64,000 nt of DNA from Chrysophaeum taylorii (lineage: Eukaryota; Sar; Pelagophyceae; Pelagomonadales; Pelagomonadaceae): positions 921,661 to 985,660 of the forward strand of contig JAQMWT010000314.1 of assembly GCA_029834535.1 (NCBI GenBank), in the 5' to 3' direction. A program made the translations under genes and the position numbers. The notes under the pieces are model-generated. The model was not told the DNA's origin. It ran no database searches and saw nothing but the letters and a program-made list of their open reading frames with translations. This document shows positions 8,489-17,954 of this stretch, piece after piece. Each line of letters opens with the position of its first letter. Positions within the stretch are counted from its first letter, which is position 1.

Positions 8489-10288
8489 ATGAAGGTGCGC
8501 GAGCTGAGCCTCGCTGTGCTGCAGAACCTGCTGAAGCGGGACCCGGGCGCGTACGCCGAGGAGTTCGAGGCCTTGTGGCGGCAGTACGTTGCCGAACTCG
8601 AGGTTTTCAAGCTTGGCCACGCGGCGAAGCGATTGGGCGAGCTCGCGACCTTTGTCGCGCACTGCGGGTGTCACTACCCTTCTTCAGGCACCACCAAAGA
8701 GTTTGGAATCGAGCTCGTCGAGGTCCTCGGGAGACGCGGAGCGACTCTGGAGCCCGAGCTCCGGCTGACGCTCGCCCAGGCGTGTTTGCTGGCGCGCTCG
8801 AAAGGCCTGTTCGAGGACCCTTTGGTCGTTTTGAGGTTTAGCTTCGACCTCGCGCGGTTGCCAGACAAAGCGCTGCGGAAGGTGGCGATGGACTACGTGG
8901 TCTCTGACCTGCGGCGGGCAAGGGGCGAGTACGCGCGGCGGGCGCGGCGTTTCGTTCTGGCTCGTTTAGGAGACGAACGAGTCGCCAAGTCCGCGATGGC
9001 CGTGCTCGCCAAGCTCTACAGGCAGCGCGCGTGGACCGACGCGGCGCTCGTGAACGCAATCGCTCGTTGCGAGGGAAAGGTTTTGACGAGCGCCGTGCGG
9101 TTCTTCATGGGGGAAGACGACAAAGAAGACGACGACGACGACGAAGAAGAAGAAGAAGGGGCGCGACCGTCGGCGCGCCAGCACTCGAGGATGACGCGCA
9201 AGCGTCAGGCTCGGGTGGAGCGGGCGGCGAAAAAAGCGAAGAAATGCTCCAAAGAGCAACCAAAAACTCCCCTGTTTCGCGCGATCGACTTGATCGCAGA
9301 CCCCTCGGGCCTGTGCGAGAGGCTAGTTTCGCGCGCGAGAGCTAACTCGGACGCGTTCGAAACTCGAATCCTGTTCCTCGATTTCGTGTCGCGCGTCGTC
9401 CACGCCCACCGCCTCCAGCTCGTGCCATTCTACTCGTACACGGCGCGGTACCTGACCCCGCACCAAAAGCACGTCACGAGACTTCTGGCGATATTCGCGA
9501 ACGCCTGCCACGATCAGGTCCCCGTCGACGACCTGACCCCTATTTTGCGCGCGATAGCCGACAACTTTGTGACCGATCGGAATGCTGCCGAGGCCGTTGC
9601 CCTCGGCATCAACGCCCTCCGCGAGATCGTGGTGCGGGTCCCCGCGGTCTTGGACGAGACCATGCTTGGCTTCGCGAGGGATTTGGCGTCGTACGCGAAG
9701 AATCGAGAAAAAGCGGTCGTCGTCGCCGCGAGAGGGTGGATCAACGCGGTCCGGATCCACTACCCCTCTCTCCTCGCCAAGAAGGACCGCGGCAAGCCGA
9801 AGCCTCCGCCGCCCAATGAAGATCTTTTTCAGCTGTATCAGAAAGGCGAACTCCCGGAGGAGTTCGCCGACGTCGTAGAAGAGTGCGACGGCCTAGGCGG
9901 TGATAGCGACGACGACGACCGAGGTGCAATTCTCAGCGACGCCGACTTCGCGCGCATTCGCTTGCTCAAGTCCCGCGCAGCAGAGCTCTACGACATGCCT
10001 TGTGGTGATGCTGGTGAAGGTCTTCTACTTTACGCGAACGACTTGGCTCCGGCCGCGCGAGCCAAGGACAGAAAAGAAGCGAGAAAGGAAAAGGCCAAGG
10101 CCGGACGTGCTCCCTTCGAGCACAACATGCACGCCGGCGGCAAGACCAACACCGAGAAGCAGCGCAACAAGAATTATCTCATGCTCCAGAAGAAAAAGAT
10201 GATCGAGGCCAATTCTCGCAAGCGGAGACGCCCCGCGCAGGCCAAGCAGCAGCTCGCCCGCGACAAGCGCAAGCGTCGCCGCCTCTAA
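8489..10288 (+). CDS. SDA1: SDA1 homologue, 60S ribosomal subunit biogenesis/export
   Basis: This 599-residue protein matches SDA1/SDAD1, a nuclear HEAT-like repeat protein needed for 60S pre-ribosome maturation and export. Recognisable family blocks are the N-terminal LQNLLKRDP...Y region, the FRAIDLIADPSGLCERL segment, the block with YLTPHQKHVTRLLAIFANACH, and the GINALREIVVRVP and AARGWINAVR helices. The C-terminus is rich in Lys/Arg, typical of the family. An acidic run then a basic run (about residues 210-255) interrupts the HEAT region and looks like a disordered insertion with nuclear-localisation character. The start is the ATG at 8489-8491. It diverges from YchF, so two translation-related genes share a promoter. 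Confidence 0.92.
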   Translation: MKVRELSLAVLQNLLKRDPGAYAEEFEALWRQYVAELEVFKLGHAAKRLGELATFVAHCGCHYPSSGTTKEFGIELVEVLGRRGATLEPELRLTLAQACLLARSKGLFEDPLVVLRFSFDLARLPDKALRKVAMDYVVSDLRRARGEYARRARRFVLARLGDERVAKSAMAVLAKLYRQRAWTDAALVNAIARCEGKVLTSAVRFFMGEDDKEDDDDDEEEEEGARPSARQHSRMTRKRQARVERAAKKAKKCSKEQPKTPLFRAIDLIADPSGLCERLVSRARANSDAFETRILFLDFVSRVVHAHRLQLVPFYSYTARYLTPHQKHVTRLLAIFANACHDQVPVDDLTPILRAIADNFVTDRNAAEAVALGINALREIVVRVPAVLDETMLGFARDLASYAKNREKAVVVAARGWINAVRIHYPSLLAKKDRGKPKPPPPNEDLFQLYQKGELPEEFADVVEECDGLGGDSDDDDRGAILSDADFARIRLLKSRAAELYDMPCGDAGEGLLLYANDLAPAARAKDRKEARKEKAKAGRAPFEHNMHAGGKTNTEKQRNKNYLMLQKKKMIEANSRKRRRPAQAKQQLARDKRKRRRL

Positions 10289-12072
10289 TGATAAAAGAAA
10301 CCATGGCGGTTGAGTTTTCGTATCCATCCCTGTTGTGAGGGAGGGAGGGGGGGGGGGGCGAGTTATTATATCCTGCTCGCGGGAGAAAAAAACAAAACGA
10401 GGGGTTCTTCTTGGTGGTGGTTGTAAAGCTCGATCAATCCGATCCCAGCGAGTCGTCGCCCTCTCGGCGGACGACGTCGCCACCACGCCACCGCCATATA
10501 TGCGACCTTTAAAGTCCATAAGCCGGCCGCCGCGATATATCTTCTCGATGTTTGTATGATTGTTTTTGGGATCGTGAACTCGAGGCTACTCGTTTTTTGT
10601 GGGGACGAAGATCGTCGATATTGTCGTGGCCTCCTGAGTGAGAGCTCTCAAGGCAGCATAACAGCAGCTTATTACTTACTGGTCGCCAAAAAATCCCAAA
10701 CCACATGCATCTCCTCGTGACGCGCAGCCTTATGGAGCCCCGATTTTTGCTATCAGGTCATGATTAAGATCGACTACGCGGAGACGCAATATATTAGCCT
10801 CTTCTTCTATGATGACAGCTCTTTCGAAAATGTTCTTCCTTTTACTAGTCTAGTTGGCTCCTAGTTCTCCCCCTCGCTGTCTGTCGGCGGAGTCGTCGAC
10901 AAATCATCGGCGATTCATCGCATTATCCGGTGGGTCAAGAGAGCCTCTTTGACAGTTTTCATCTTTGAAACGCAGCATCGTAACGGGATGCTGCCGTGGA
11001 GCGTCATCGACGCTGCACTTTTTTGCGTCGTGCTTCCGAGGTTCATTCGCACTTCCCGAACCGCCCGAAAGGCCCTCGATCGCGCGGCATGCTCTCGTCT
11101 CGTATAGCAATAACCGATGAATTACCACGGAAGAGCTCACGAAATCTATGTTATTATTTATTCATTGTCCGAGACTTCATACGTACACACTTGTTGCCAC
11201 GGTCGCTGATCCAAGCAGTGCGCCGCGCATGGTTTCTACACCGCCGCCGCCGCCGCCAGGCGTGACTGCCACTCCACTGCTCGTTCTAGGCAATGATGCC
11301 ATTGTCGCCTCCAAGCAATAGTTTCAAGAGCGAGCGCAGGAGGCGAAGAACCGACGGTCAGAGAAGCTGTGGCTGTGACGACCCGGTCGCGGCAGGATGA
11401 CGCGCGTGGCGTCATACTTCGCTCCGCGCGAGGCAGCCGTGAAAGGTGGTGATTCGAGTGTCGTCAGCGCACGAGGCACAATCCAGTCATGATCGACATG
11501 ATATTATGACAAGCATCCTCCGAGCAGAATGATGAGGAGCATCAGCTGCGCAACGTAGTCAACGAATTCGAACGAACGGCGCCACATCGCGATTTGCAGG
11601 AAACGACGTGATCTCACCACCATCACTGCTACTGAGCAGAAGATGGAGCTTCGAGCGCCTCTTTCATCCTCGCAACCGACCGGCCGGCAGTCCTAGACGA
11701 CGACGACGACGACGACGACTGGTCCCACTGGCCGTCCCACAACGATTTTTTCAACCCACGGCTGCCAAATATGATATTGTGGTCGGAAAAAAATATGTCC
11801 CCCTCCTTATGCGGACCTGGCCTCACCATTCTTCTCTCTCCCTTGACCCGCCCTACTTGCTTCTACCGTCCGTCCCCTTTGCTGCGCGCGCTTTCGTGCT
11901 GCTGCTGCTGCTTCTTCTTCTTGGAGTCCTTTATTTATATTCTGGTCTTTTCTACTTCTTCCGCGCGCTCGCTCGTGATTTTTTCATCGAGGCTCGTTGC
12001 TCACCATAATAGTCCGAATTTGACCAGACATGGCATCCGCCCGCCAAGTCCGAATATCACCGAGACAGAGTG
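10289..12072. other. Intergenic, no gene recognised
   Basis: About 1.8 kb. Reading frames are short and low-complexity, for example the (GAC)n at 11697-11719 and the (CTG/CTT)n near 11900-11920. A G-homopolymer sits near 10344-10358. Nothing resembling a conserved protein or RNA gene was found. Confidence 0.5.
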
Positions 12073-12972
12073 TCATGACGGCGGGGGGTTCGCAAGAAGT
12101 GCGGATGCTTGGTCGGGATCCTGGCCCAAGCGCTCCAGATGGAGGCGAAGCGCGAGGACGACGGAGGACTGTAGGTCGTTGTCGCCCTTCGCGAAGGCCT
12201 CGCGGAAGAGGGCAAGGGCGAGGTCATCATCGCGAGGCTCCCCCAGGCCCGACGACTTTAAAATGGCCAAGTTGAAAGCCCCGTTAGGGTCGCCAGCCGC
12301 CAGAGCCGTCCTAAAGAGTCTCGCCGCTCTCGCGGGGTCCAAGGCTAAGCCGTAGCCCCTGAGGTGCAAGGCCCCCAGACTCGACAATGCCTGGGCGACA
12401 CCCTTGCGCGCAGCGATCGTATAGTACTGCGCGGCGAGCGCGGGCTCGTCGTCGAGCTGCAGCTTTCGCCCGAGGTTGTACGCCGCTGGTCCGTGGCCCT
12501 TATGCGCCGCGCGAGACAGAAAGTCGTGCGCGATTTTGTCGCGGTCCGGAGTGTCCGCCGTCCCGCACAGCCCCGATTGGTAGATTGCGCCGAGCTCGGC
12601 TAGCGCGAAGGCGTCGTCTCTCGTCGTCGCGTGATGTCTTAATAGCTTCAGCAGCTCCTCGTACGACCTCGGCGACGGCGCCCGACAGTAGACGCACTGA
12701 TCGCTGTGTCCGTTCTTCCGCACGAACTCCTCGACGCACTCGCGGCACAGCCGCGACGAACAGCATGGAAGGTAGTTCCACCGGTGCCGCTCGACAGGGA
12801 GCTCTTCGAAGCACACACCGCACTGGGCCTCTTGCGCGGGTGAAGTCAGGACTCTGCAGACGACTTTGTGCTGGGGCCAATGGGCCTTGTGGCACGCCGC
12901 GGAGCAGAACCGCGTGCGGCACGCGCACCGCATCTTTGGGGCTGCGGCGCCGCAGACGCAGAATTCGTCCAT
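12073..12972 (-). CDS. MYND + RING-like + Sel1-repeat protein
   Basis: This 299-residue protein has a MYND-type zinc finger first (C5, C7, C16, C18, C23, C27, H35, C39), then a RING-like Cys cluster (C51-x2-C54, C70/C71, C76, C79, C93-x2-C96). Sel1-like TPR repeats follow from about residue 120 to 265 (AFALAELGAIYQSGLCGT; AAYNLGRKLQ; ALSSLGALHLRGYGLALD; GAFNLAILKSSGLGEPRD). MYND and Sel1 repeats bind partners, and a RING could make it a ubiquitin E3 ligase, though the ligase role is inference. The start is the ATG at 12970-12972. MYND-Sel1 combinations are frequent in stramenopile algae. No membrane segment is seen. Confidence 0.8.
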   Translation of the reverse strand: MDEFCVCGAAAPKMRCACRTRFCSAACHKAHWPQHKVVCRVLTSPAQEAQCGVCFEELPVERHRWNYLPCCSSRLCRECVEEFVRKNGHSDQCVYCRAPSPRSYEELLKLLRHHATTRDDAFALAELGAIYQSGLCGTADTPDRDKIAHDFLSRAAHKGHGPAAYNLGRKLQLDDEPALAAQYYTIAARKGVAQALSSLGALHLRGYGLALDPARAARLFRTALAAGDPNGAFNLAILKSSGLGEPRDDDLALALFREAFAKGDNDLQSSVVLALRLHLERLGQDPDQASALLANPPPS

Positions 12973-13067
12973 CTCCTTATTAGTAGGAGTAATAAATAAA
13001 TAACCCTTCGATCATCATCATCATCAGAATTTTACATTGAGGAATTTCCTCTTTTTTGAATTCTGTA

Positions 13068-14123
13068 TCATCCGCTCGGCCCAAGAGAAGAAGACCTTGC
13101 GCGCTTGTTGCCCGAGTTGTCCGCGCTCATCTCGTCGGTGGAGATTGTGCGGCCCCTCTTGTCTTTGTCGATGATGAGTTTGGCTTCTTTCGGGACGCCG
13201 TCTTTGTCCTTGTCGGCCTCGTCGTAGAGCGAAAAATCGTGGGCCCAGCCCAGGTGCTTGAGCGTCGCCTCGAAGTTGCGGTAGTGGTCCGCCACGAGCT
13301 CGGACCGCTGCTGCGACGTTGCGCGGGTCGCGTTCTCACGCGCGAGCTGGCTGCCCGTCGCGACGGCTGCGTGCTTGCAGAAGCGCCGGTAGTACCAGTT
13401 GTCCCACTTCCTCGTGCACCACGCGTGGTTTCCTTGGTCATCTCGTCGAGGCTGGCCGTCGTCCAGAACCATGAACAAGGGCGCATGCTTCGTGCCCGCG
13501 ATGAGGCGCTGGGCATAGTCGATGACCGTCCACTTGGAGACGGGGACGAGCATGGTGCGCAAGATGCCGACGAACTTGACGAGCTTGATAAGGGCGTCGG
13601 GTGGAAAGTTCATCTCGGGGCCGCGAGCTTTCATCCCGTCGCCAACCTTCTCCGTCTCCAGGTAGCGTTCGACCGATCGACAGCTGGACGCCGCGTCGTC
13701 GCCGTATAGCTTGCTGGCCTCCGCCATGATCTCCTTCAGGCCTTGCTTCTTACCCGCCGCCCGGGCTGCGGCCCACTCCGTCGTCACCTTGGACATCCAC
13801 ATCTCTTTGCGCTCCTTGGACGGCTTGTCCCGCACCACCGGGGCTGGCTCCGGCTCGGGCTCCGGCTCCTCCAAGGCCTTCATAGCCTCGAAAAGGCCCG
13901 AGGAGTTTTGCTTTATGCACTTCACCTCTGTGTAGACGCGCCTGGGGTTTACCGCGCCCAGCTCAGGCTGCCGCGCGACGACAGTCTTGAGCGCCATCGA
14001 CACCTTTCCGCCCAGCCGCACGACCGCCGCCGCCGCCCGCTTGACGAGAGAGGTCATCTCCGCCCGCGTCAGCTTCGAGGGCACGTGCGCAGGCTGCACG
14101 GCCGCGCGAGCAGGCCGTGGCAT
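13068..14123 (-). CDS. CENPB-type HTH-like protein, probably transposase-derived
   Basis: This 351-residue frame starts at the ATG at 14121-14123. After a basic N-terminus it has an EPEPEPEPAP linker, a Lys-rich segment (PSKERKEMWMSKVTTEWAAA), and then helices including the segment LIKLVKFVGILRTM and the tryptophan-rich KWDNWYYRRFCKHAAV. The last resembles the W-x-x-RF-x-KR core of CENPB/pogo-type DNA-binding domains. No DDE catalytic domain follows; the C-terminus is charged and ends in a short Ser-rich tail. It may be a domesticated or truncated pogo-like transposase N-terminus. The DNA-binding assignment is tentative. The 5' flank is rich in TTCACTTCA repeats. Confidence 0.5.
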   Translation of the reverse strand: MPRPARAAVQPAHVPSKLTRAEMTSLVKRAAAAVVRLGGKVSMALKTVVARQPELGAVNPRRVYTEVKCIKQNSSGLFEAMKALEEPEPEPEPAPVVRDKPSKERKEMWMSKVTTEWAAARAAGKKQGLKEIMAEASKLYGDDAASSCRSVERYLETEKVGDGMKARGPEMNFPPDALIKLVKFVGILRTMLVPVSKWTVIDYAQRLIAGTKHAPLFMVLDDGQPRRDDQGNHAWCTRKWDNWYYRRFCKHAAVATGSQLARENATRATSQQRSELVADHYRNFEATLKHLGWAHDFSLYDEADKDKDGVPKEAKLIIDKDKRGRTISTDEMSADNSGNKRARSSSLGPSG

Positions 14124-14160
14124 TGCGCATACCAACAACCGTCAGCGTCGAGAACTCGCT

Positions 14161-14255
14161 CACTTCACCAGGTTGTTCACTCAGAGATCCACTTCACTTC
14201 ACCAATATCCTGTTCACTTCACATTCACCGTTATTCACTTCAAAATCACTTCACC
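14161..14255. repeat. Degenerate TTCACTTCA repeat
   Basis: Irregular copies of CACTTCAC/TTCACTTCA recur about nine times just upstream of the CENPB-like gene. It may be a decayed satellite or part of the 5' leader of that gene. A (CA)n run follows at about 14301-14315. Confidence 0.6.
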
Positions 14256-14373
14256 ACAGAGTTGACGATGTCGGAGGATTATTTACTAGTGAAGTCCAGC
14301 CACACACACACACACAAAACGTTTTGAAGCCAGGAATAAAGTAAAATACACTCAAACAACCGCGCCGCGAGAG

Positions 14374-15294
14374 TCAGGCCGTCGTCGTCGGGAGCGTGAC
14401 TTTCGTAGAGAAGTCGGTTGCCCAGGCCGGGACGTCGATGCCGAAAAGGCGGTAGTCATCTTTATAGTGATGCGCGAGAAGACGAGCAAGACGGGGGGCA
14501 GCCTGAAAGTAGGCGCGTACCTTGGCGTGGCTGTGGGTGAAGTGGGCCGCGGCACGCGGGGTTTCTGGATACGGCTCGCCTCGTTGGGGGAAGAGGTCGG
14601 AGAATTGGAGATCGGGGTCGACGACGCCAATTTTTTCTAAAAGGGCCGAAACCCTCGCGCGAGCCGTCGAGGGTTCGAGTTGGACGACGGTGTCGTAGTA
14701 CTTGAGCGTGGCGTTCAAGCCGCCACAGAAGTTGACTTGGGGCAAGAAGTGGGGGTCCGGCTTGAGCGCGCCGTCGTTCTCGATAATGGACGATACGGCG
14801 TCGACGAAAGATACGTTTCGCCGGGCGAAGGCTCTGAGACATCTCATTGGTCCGTCGTGATCGTGGCCAGGCTCACATTTCGACTTGAAGGCGCTCACGA
14901 ATCGTTCCAATGGTTCGCGGAAGAAGACGGCCTTGTGCCAGCTCTCGTTCCGGACCAAATCCTCGACGTCGTCTGCCGCGAGTCCGTGTTCCCGGTACGA
15001 ATTATGGAACCAAATCCGTCTTGGACTCTGGTGCCGCACGCGCAGAAACAGCGTGTTAAACGCCGTACACGCGTTCTTCTCGATGTAGCAGAACAGCAGC
15101 CGGTGCTCGGGGACGACTATCAAACGGTCCAGGAACATGCCAGGTCGAAGAAGTCCGTTCTTCGTCGTTCGTCTGTGGGTAACGTTGTTCTTCTTCTTCT
15201 CGGCATCCAGAATGAGCAGCCGCCGCCGCGGCGGCGTCACCCCTAGAAACGTCGTCAGCGCTACTGCCACAAGGCGTTTGCAAAAGTTCATCAT
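14374..15294 (-). CDS. Carbohydrate sulfotransferase (family 2-like)
   Basis: This 306-residue protein transfers sulfate from PAPS to a glycan and should act in the Golgi lumen. The N-terminal hydrophobic stretch (RLVAVALTTFLGVT, 7-20) can serve as a type II signal anchor. The 5'-phosphosulfate loop is HRLLFCYIEKNACTAF (64-79), with K73 in the usual catalytic position. The 3'-phosphate site is VFFREPLERFVSAFKSKC (123-140) with R126 and S134. The C-terminal HFTHSHAKVRAYF...YKDDYRLFGID is typical of the HNK-1/chondroitin sulfotransferase family. The start uses the first of two adjacent ATGs (15292-15294). Acceptor substrate unknown; sulfated cell-wall polysaccharide is plausible. Confidence 0.85.
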   Translation of the reverse strand: MMNFCKRLVAVALTTFLGVTPPRRRLLILDAEKKKNNVTHRRTTKNGLLRPGMFLDRLIVVPEHRLLFCYIEKNACTAFNTLFLRVRHQSPRRIWFHNSYREHGLAADDVEDLVRNESWHKAVFFREPLERFVSAFKSKCEPGHDHDGPMRCLRAFARRNVSFVDAVSSIIENDGALKPDPHFLPQVNFCGGLNATLKYYDTVVQLEPSTARARVSALLEKIGVVDPDLQFSDLFPQRGEPYPETPRAAAHFTHSHAKVRAYFQAAPRLARLLAHHYKDDYRLFGIDVPAWATDFSTKVTLPTTTA

Positions 15295-15466
15295 ATTAAG
15301 GGCAGCTTTTTAAACCCTTACTTACTTCCCCTGTGTTTTTCAATTTGGGGGATATCTTAGAAGTAATACCCGGAGGTGCATTATGATCCGTTGGATGCTG
15401 GTCCGACGTGAACAACAATGTCACGCTGCTGCTGAAGATCATCGCACTTGAAATGGGGTCAATAAT

Positions 15467-15572
15467 CTAACTAACTAAATAACTAACTAAATAACTAACT
15501 AAATAACTAACTAAATAACTAACTAAATAACTAACTAAATAACTAACTAAATAACTAACTAACTAACTAACT
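15467..15572. repeat. 12-bp tandem repeat (AACTAAATAACT)n
   Basis: About eight near-perfect copies of a TAACTAAC/TAAATAAC unit run directly into the left inverted repeat of the neighbouring MITE-like element. The rest of 15295-15466 has no gene. Confidence 0.85.
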
Positions 15573-16000
15573 ACAGGCCAGCCCAGTCGCGCATAGGGCG
15601 TAGGCAGCTGATCCCAGCGCCTTTGCTGAACGGAAAGGAAAGAAAAGGAAAGGAGCGAGAGTTGAACCTTGTCGCCATGGAGACCGCAATTTGATCGACA
15701 ATCATCTCGGCGTTAACTTATCTTTCTACGTCCCCCGGCCGTACCCCGTCCCGCTTTTCCCGGGGGGCGCAGAAGGAAGTTGACGACGAAGTTGATAGTG
15801 AGTCCAAATGTCCGCGGTCGCAAAATCGAGGCGAAGATAGTCCACACCAACGAAGCCATGGTACGCCCAAGACCGTGACAACTGGCGACAGACCATCAAC
15901 TCGCCCTCTAAATACCCGGCGACTCTGATCTCGCGCGCCACGGCGCTGGGATCAACCTACGCCCTATGTACTGGGCTGGTCTCTAGTTCGTTAGTTACTA
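15560..16000. mobile_element. Palindromic MITE-like element with about 50-bp inverted ends
   Basis: The left end (about 15560-15622) and the right end (about 15942-16000) are imperfect inverted repeats of each other. Shared blocks are CCAGCCCAGT, ATAGGGCGTAG and TGATCCCAGCGCC on the left, and their reverse complements on the right. The interior is about 320 bp with only a 71-codon frame and no transposase. Small size, long terminal inverted repeats and no coding capacity fit a non-autonomous DNA transposon or foldback element. Target-site duplications were not resolved because the left end merges with the TAAC repeat. The region 16001-16483 holds three AGGCGATTTT copies (16220-16305) and no gene. 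Confidence 0.6.
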
Positions 16001-16483
16001 TTCCCCCCGGCAACAAACCAACCCACTGCGAAAACGCTTAGGCTTTCCTAAACTGGCCCGCGCCCGGGAGACGAACAGGTGCCAACCTACTACGGGCGGA
16101 CGGATGTACTCGCAAAGGCGCAGGTTCAGAAGGCACCGCCATCTATCGCAAACCTGGCAGGCAAACGCGTTACAGGGGGATTCTGTAAGTAAGATACTCG
16201 AAAGTATCTTAAGGCACAAGGCGATTTTAGCCGCGACTCGCCTAATTTTAAGAAAGGCAGAAGGCGATTTTGGACGCGCTGGGCAGGTTGCGAGAGGCGA
16301 TTTTGTTCGAATTTGTACTACGAAAACGCACCAACGTTTTTTTTACACGCTATAATTCACGATGTTCTCTCGCGCCACTTCTAAGCCGCGTCACCCAGCG
16401 AGCGGAGTAGGAAGAGTGCACAAAATATACTGCGGGGGTGGACGTCAAGAAGCAGGATGCAAGGGGGACATTGAAAAGGAGAC

Positions 16484-17872
16484 TTAGCTCAAGACAGGAC
16501 CGAGGAGGCACCAAGTCTCGACGCGAGAGCGCGGGTTCAAACAGCATCGGACCTCGACTCGAGGGTCTTCGTTCGTCCGGCAAGTTTTGGCATTGGCCTC
16601 GGTGCCCTCGTAGCACAGCAGGACAACACCATTCGTCTCGGCTCCTGTGAATCGCACGAAGGCCGCGCCATTCATTCGGCGAGCTACTACCGTGCCGTAG
16701 TACCAACCGTACTCTGCCTCTTCGAGAGAGGATGGATGCGAATCAAGCCGAGCTACTACCGTGCCGTAGTACCAACCGTACTCTGCCTCTTCGAGAGAGG
16801 ATGGATGCGAATCAAGCCGAGCTACTACCGTGCCGTAGTACCAACCGTACTCTGCCTCTTCGAGAGAGGATGGATGCGAATCAAGCCGAGCTACTACCGT
16901 GCCGTAGTACCAACCGTACTCTGCCTCTTCGAGAGAGGATGGATGCGAATCAAGCCGAGCTACTACCGTGCCGTAGTACCAACCGTACTCTGCCTCTTCG
17001 AGAGAGGATGGATGCGAATCAAGCCGAGCTACTACCGTGCCGTAGTACCAACCGTACTCTGCCTCTTCGAGAGAGGATGGATGCGAATCAAGCCGAGCTA
17101 CTACCGTGCCGTAGTACCAACCGTACTCTGCCTCTTCGAGAGAGGATGGATGCGAATCAAGCCGAGCTACTACCGTGCCGTAGTACCAACCGTACTCTGC
17201 CTCTTCGAGAGAGGATGGATGCGAATCAAGCCGAGCTACTACCGTGCCGTAGTACCAACCGTACTCTGCCTCTTCGAGAGAGGATGGATGCGAATCAAGC
17301 CGAGCTACTACCGTGCCGTAGTACCAACCGTACTCTGCCTCTTCGAGAGAGGATGGATGCGAATCAAGCCGAGCTACTACCGTGCCGTAGTACCAACCGT
17401 ACTCTGCCTCTTCGAGAGAGGATGGATGCGAATCAAGCCGAGCTACTACCGTGCCGTAGTACCAACCGTACTCTGCCTCTTCGAGAGAGGATGGATGCGA
17501 ATCAAGCCGAGCTACTACCGTGCCGTAGTACCAACCGTACTCTGCCTCTTCGAGAGAGGATGGATGCGAATCAAGCCGAGCTACTACCGTGCCGTAGTAC
17601 CAACCGTACTCTGCCTCTTCGAGAGAGGATGGATGCGAATCAAGCCGAGCTACTACCGTGCCGTAGTACCAACCGTACTCTGCCTCTTCGAGAGAGGATG
17701 GATGCGAATCAAGCCGAACGAGCTCCCTCGTCACGTCGATAACAAAGCCAGGTGGTGCAATTGGCTCGCCAATGGCATCAATAGCGGCGACGTCTTGTGG
17801 GTCCGTCGTGTCATCAACGTCACCGTCATCCCCCACGATGTCGTACGCTTCGCCAGTCTTGACGTCTTCCAC
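16484..17872 (-). CDS. Protein with fifteen identical 23-residue repeats (possible exon)
   Basis: The frame has 52 unique residues, then fifteen perfect copies of a unit containing DSHPSSLEEAEYGWYYGTVV, then 65 unique residues. The last repeat runs into GWYYGTVVARRMNGAAFVRF, which resembles a Tudor/agenet-like beta-strand pair (W-Y-x-G-x-V ... F), so the array may have grown from part of such a domain. No ATG precedes the frame: it opens after a TGA, so this is either an internal exon or a fragment. Two plus-strand frames are also open through the array, because 69 is a multiple of 3. The minus frame was preferred because its unique flanks look protein-like (DPQDVAAIDAIGEPIAPPGF). Function unknown. 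Confidence 0.5.
   Translation of the reverse strand: MEDVKTGEAYDIVGDDGDVDDTTDPQDVAAIDAIGEPIAPPGFVIDVTRELVRLDSHPSSLEEAEYGWYYGTVVARLDSHPSSLEEAEYGWYYGTVVARLDSHPSSLEEAEYGWYYGTVVARLDSHPSSLEEAEYGWYYGTVVARLDSHPSSLEEAEYGWYYGTVVARLDSHPSSLEEAEYGWYYGTVVARLDSHPSSLEEAEYGWYYGTVVARLDSHPSSLEEAEYGWYYGTVVARLDSHPSSLEEAEYGWYYGTVVARLDSHPSSLEEAEYGWYYGTVVARLDSHPSSLEEAEYGWYYGTVVARLDSHPSSLEEAEYGWYYGTVVARLDSHPSSLEEAEYGWYYGTVVARLDSHPSSLEEAEYGWYYGTVVARLDSHPSSLEEAEYGWYYGTVVARRMNGAAFVRFTGAETNGVVLLCYEGTEANAKTCRTNEDPRVEVRCCLNPRSRVETWCLLGPVLS
16682..17716. repeat. Perfect tandem repeat, 15 x 69 bp
   Basis: Fifteen copies of a 69-bp unit with no differences seen between copies. Each unit carries CGAGCTACTACCGTGCCGTA and CTCTTCGAGAGAGGATGGAT on the plus strand. 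The identity implies very recent expansion or continuing homogenisation. The unit length preserves the reading frame. Confidence 0.97.
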
Positions 17873-17954
17873 CGCGGCAACGATGCTCGGGCCGTCGTCG
17901 CGCGAATTGGGGCGCGCGGCATTTCAACCGACTGCGGACTCTGTGCCCTGAAAA

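Noticed and set aside
8419-8610. 64-residue N-terminal extension of YchF
   Set aside because: It would overlap the SDA1 coding region on the other strand. The internal ATG pair gives a leader with a targeting motif and normal family length.
16525-16540. tRNA T-loop-like GGGTTCAAA
   Set aside because: No acceptor stem, anticodon arm or D-arm could be paired around it. Similar GGTTCAAAT near 26730 was also dismissed.
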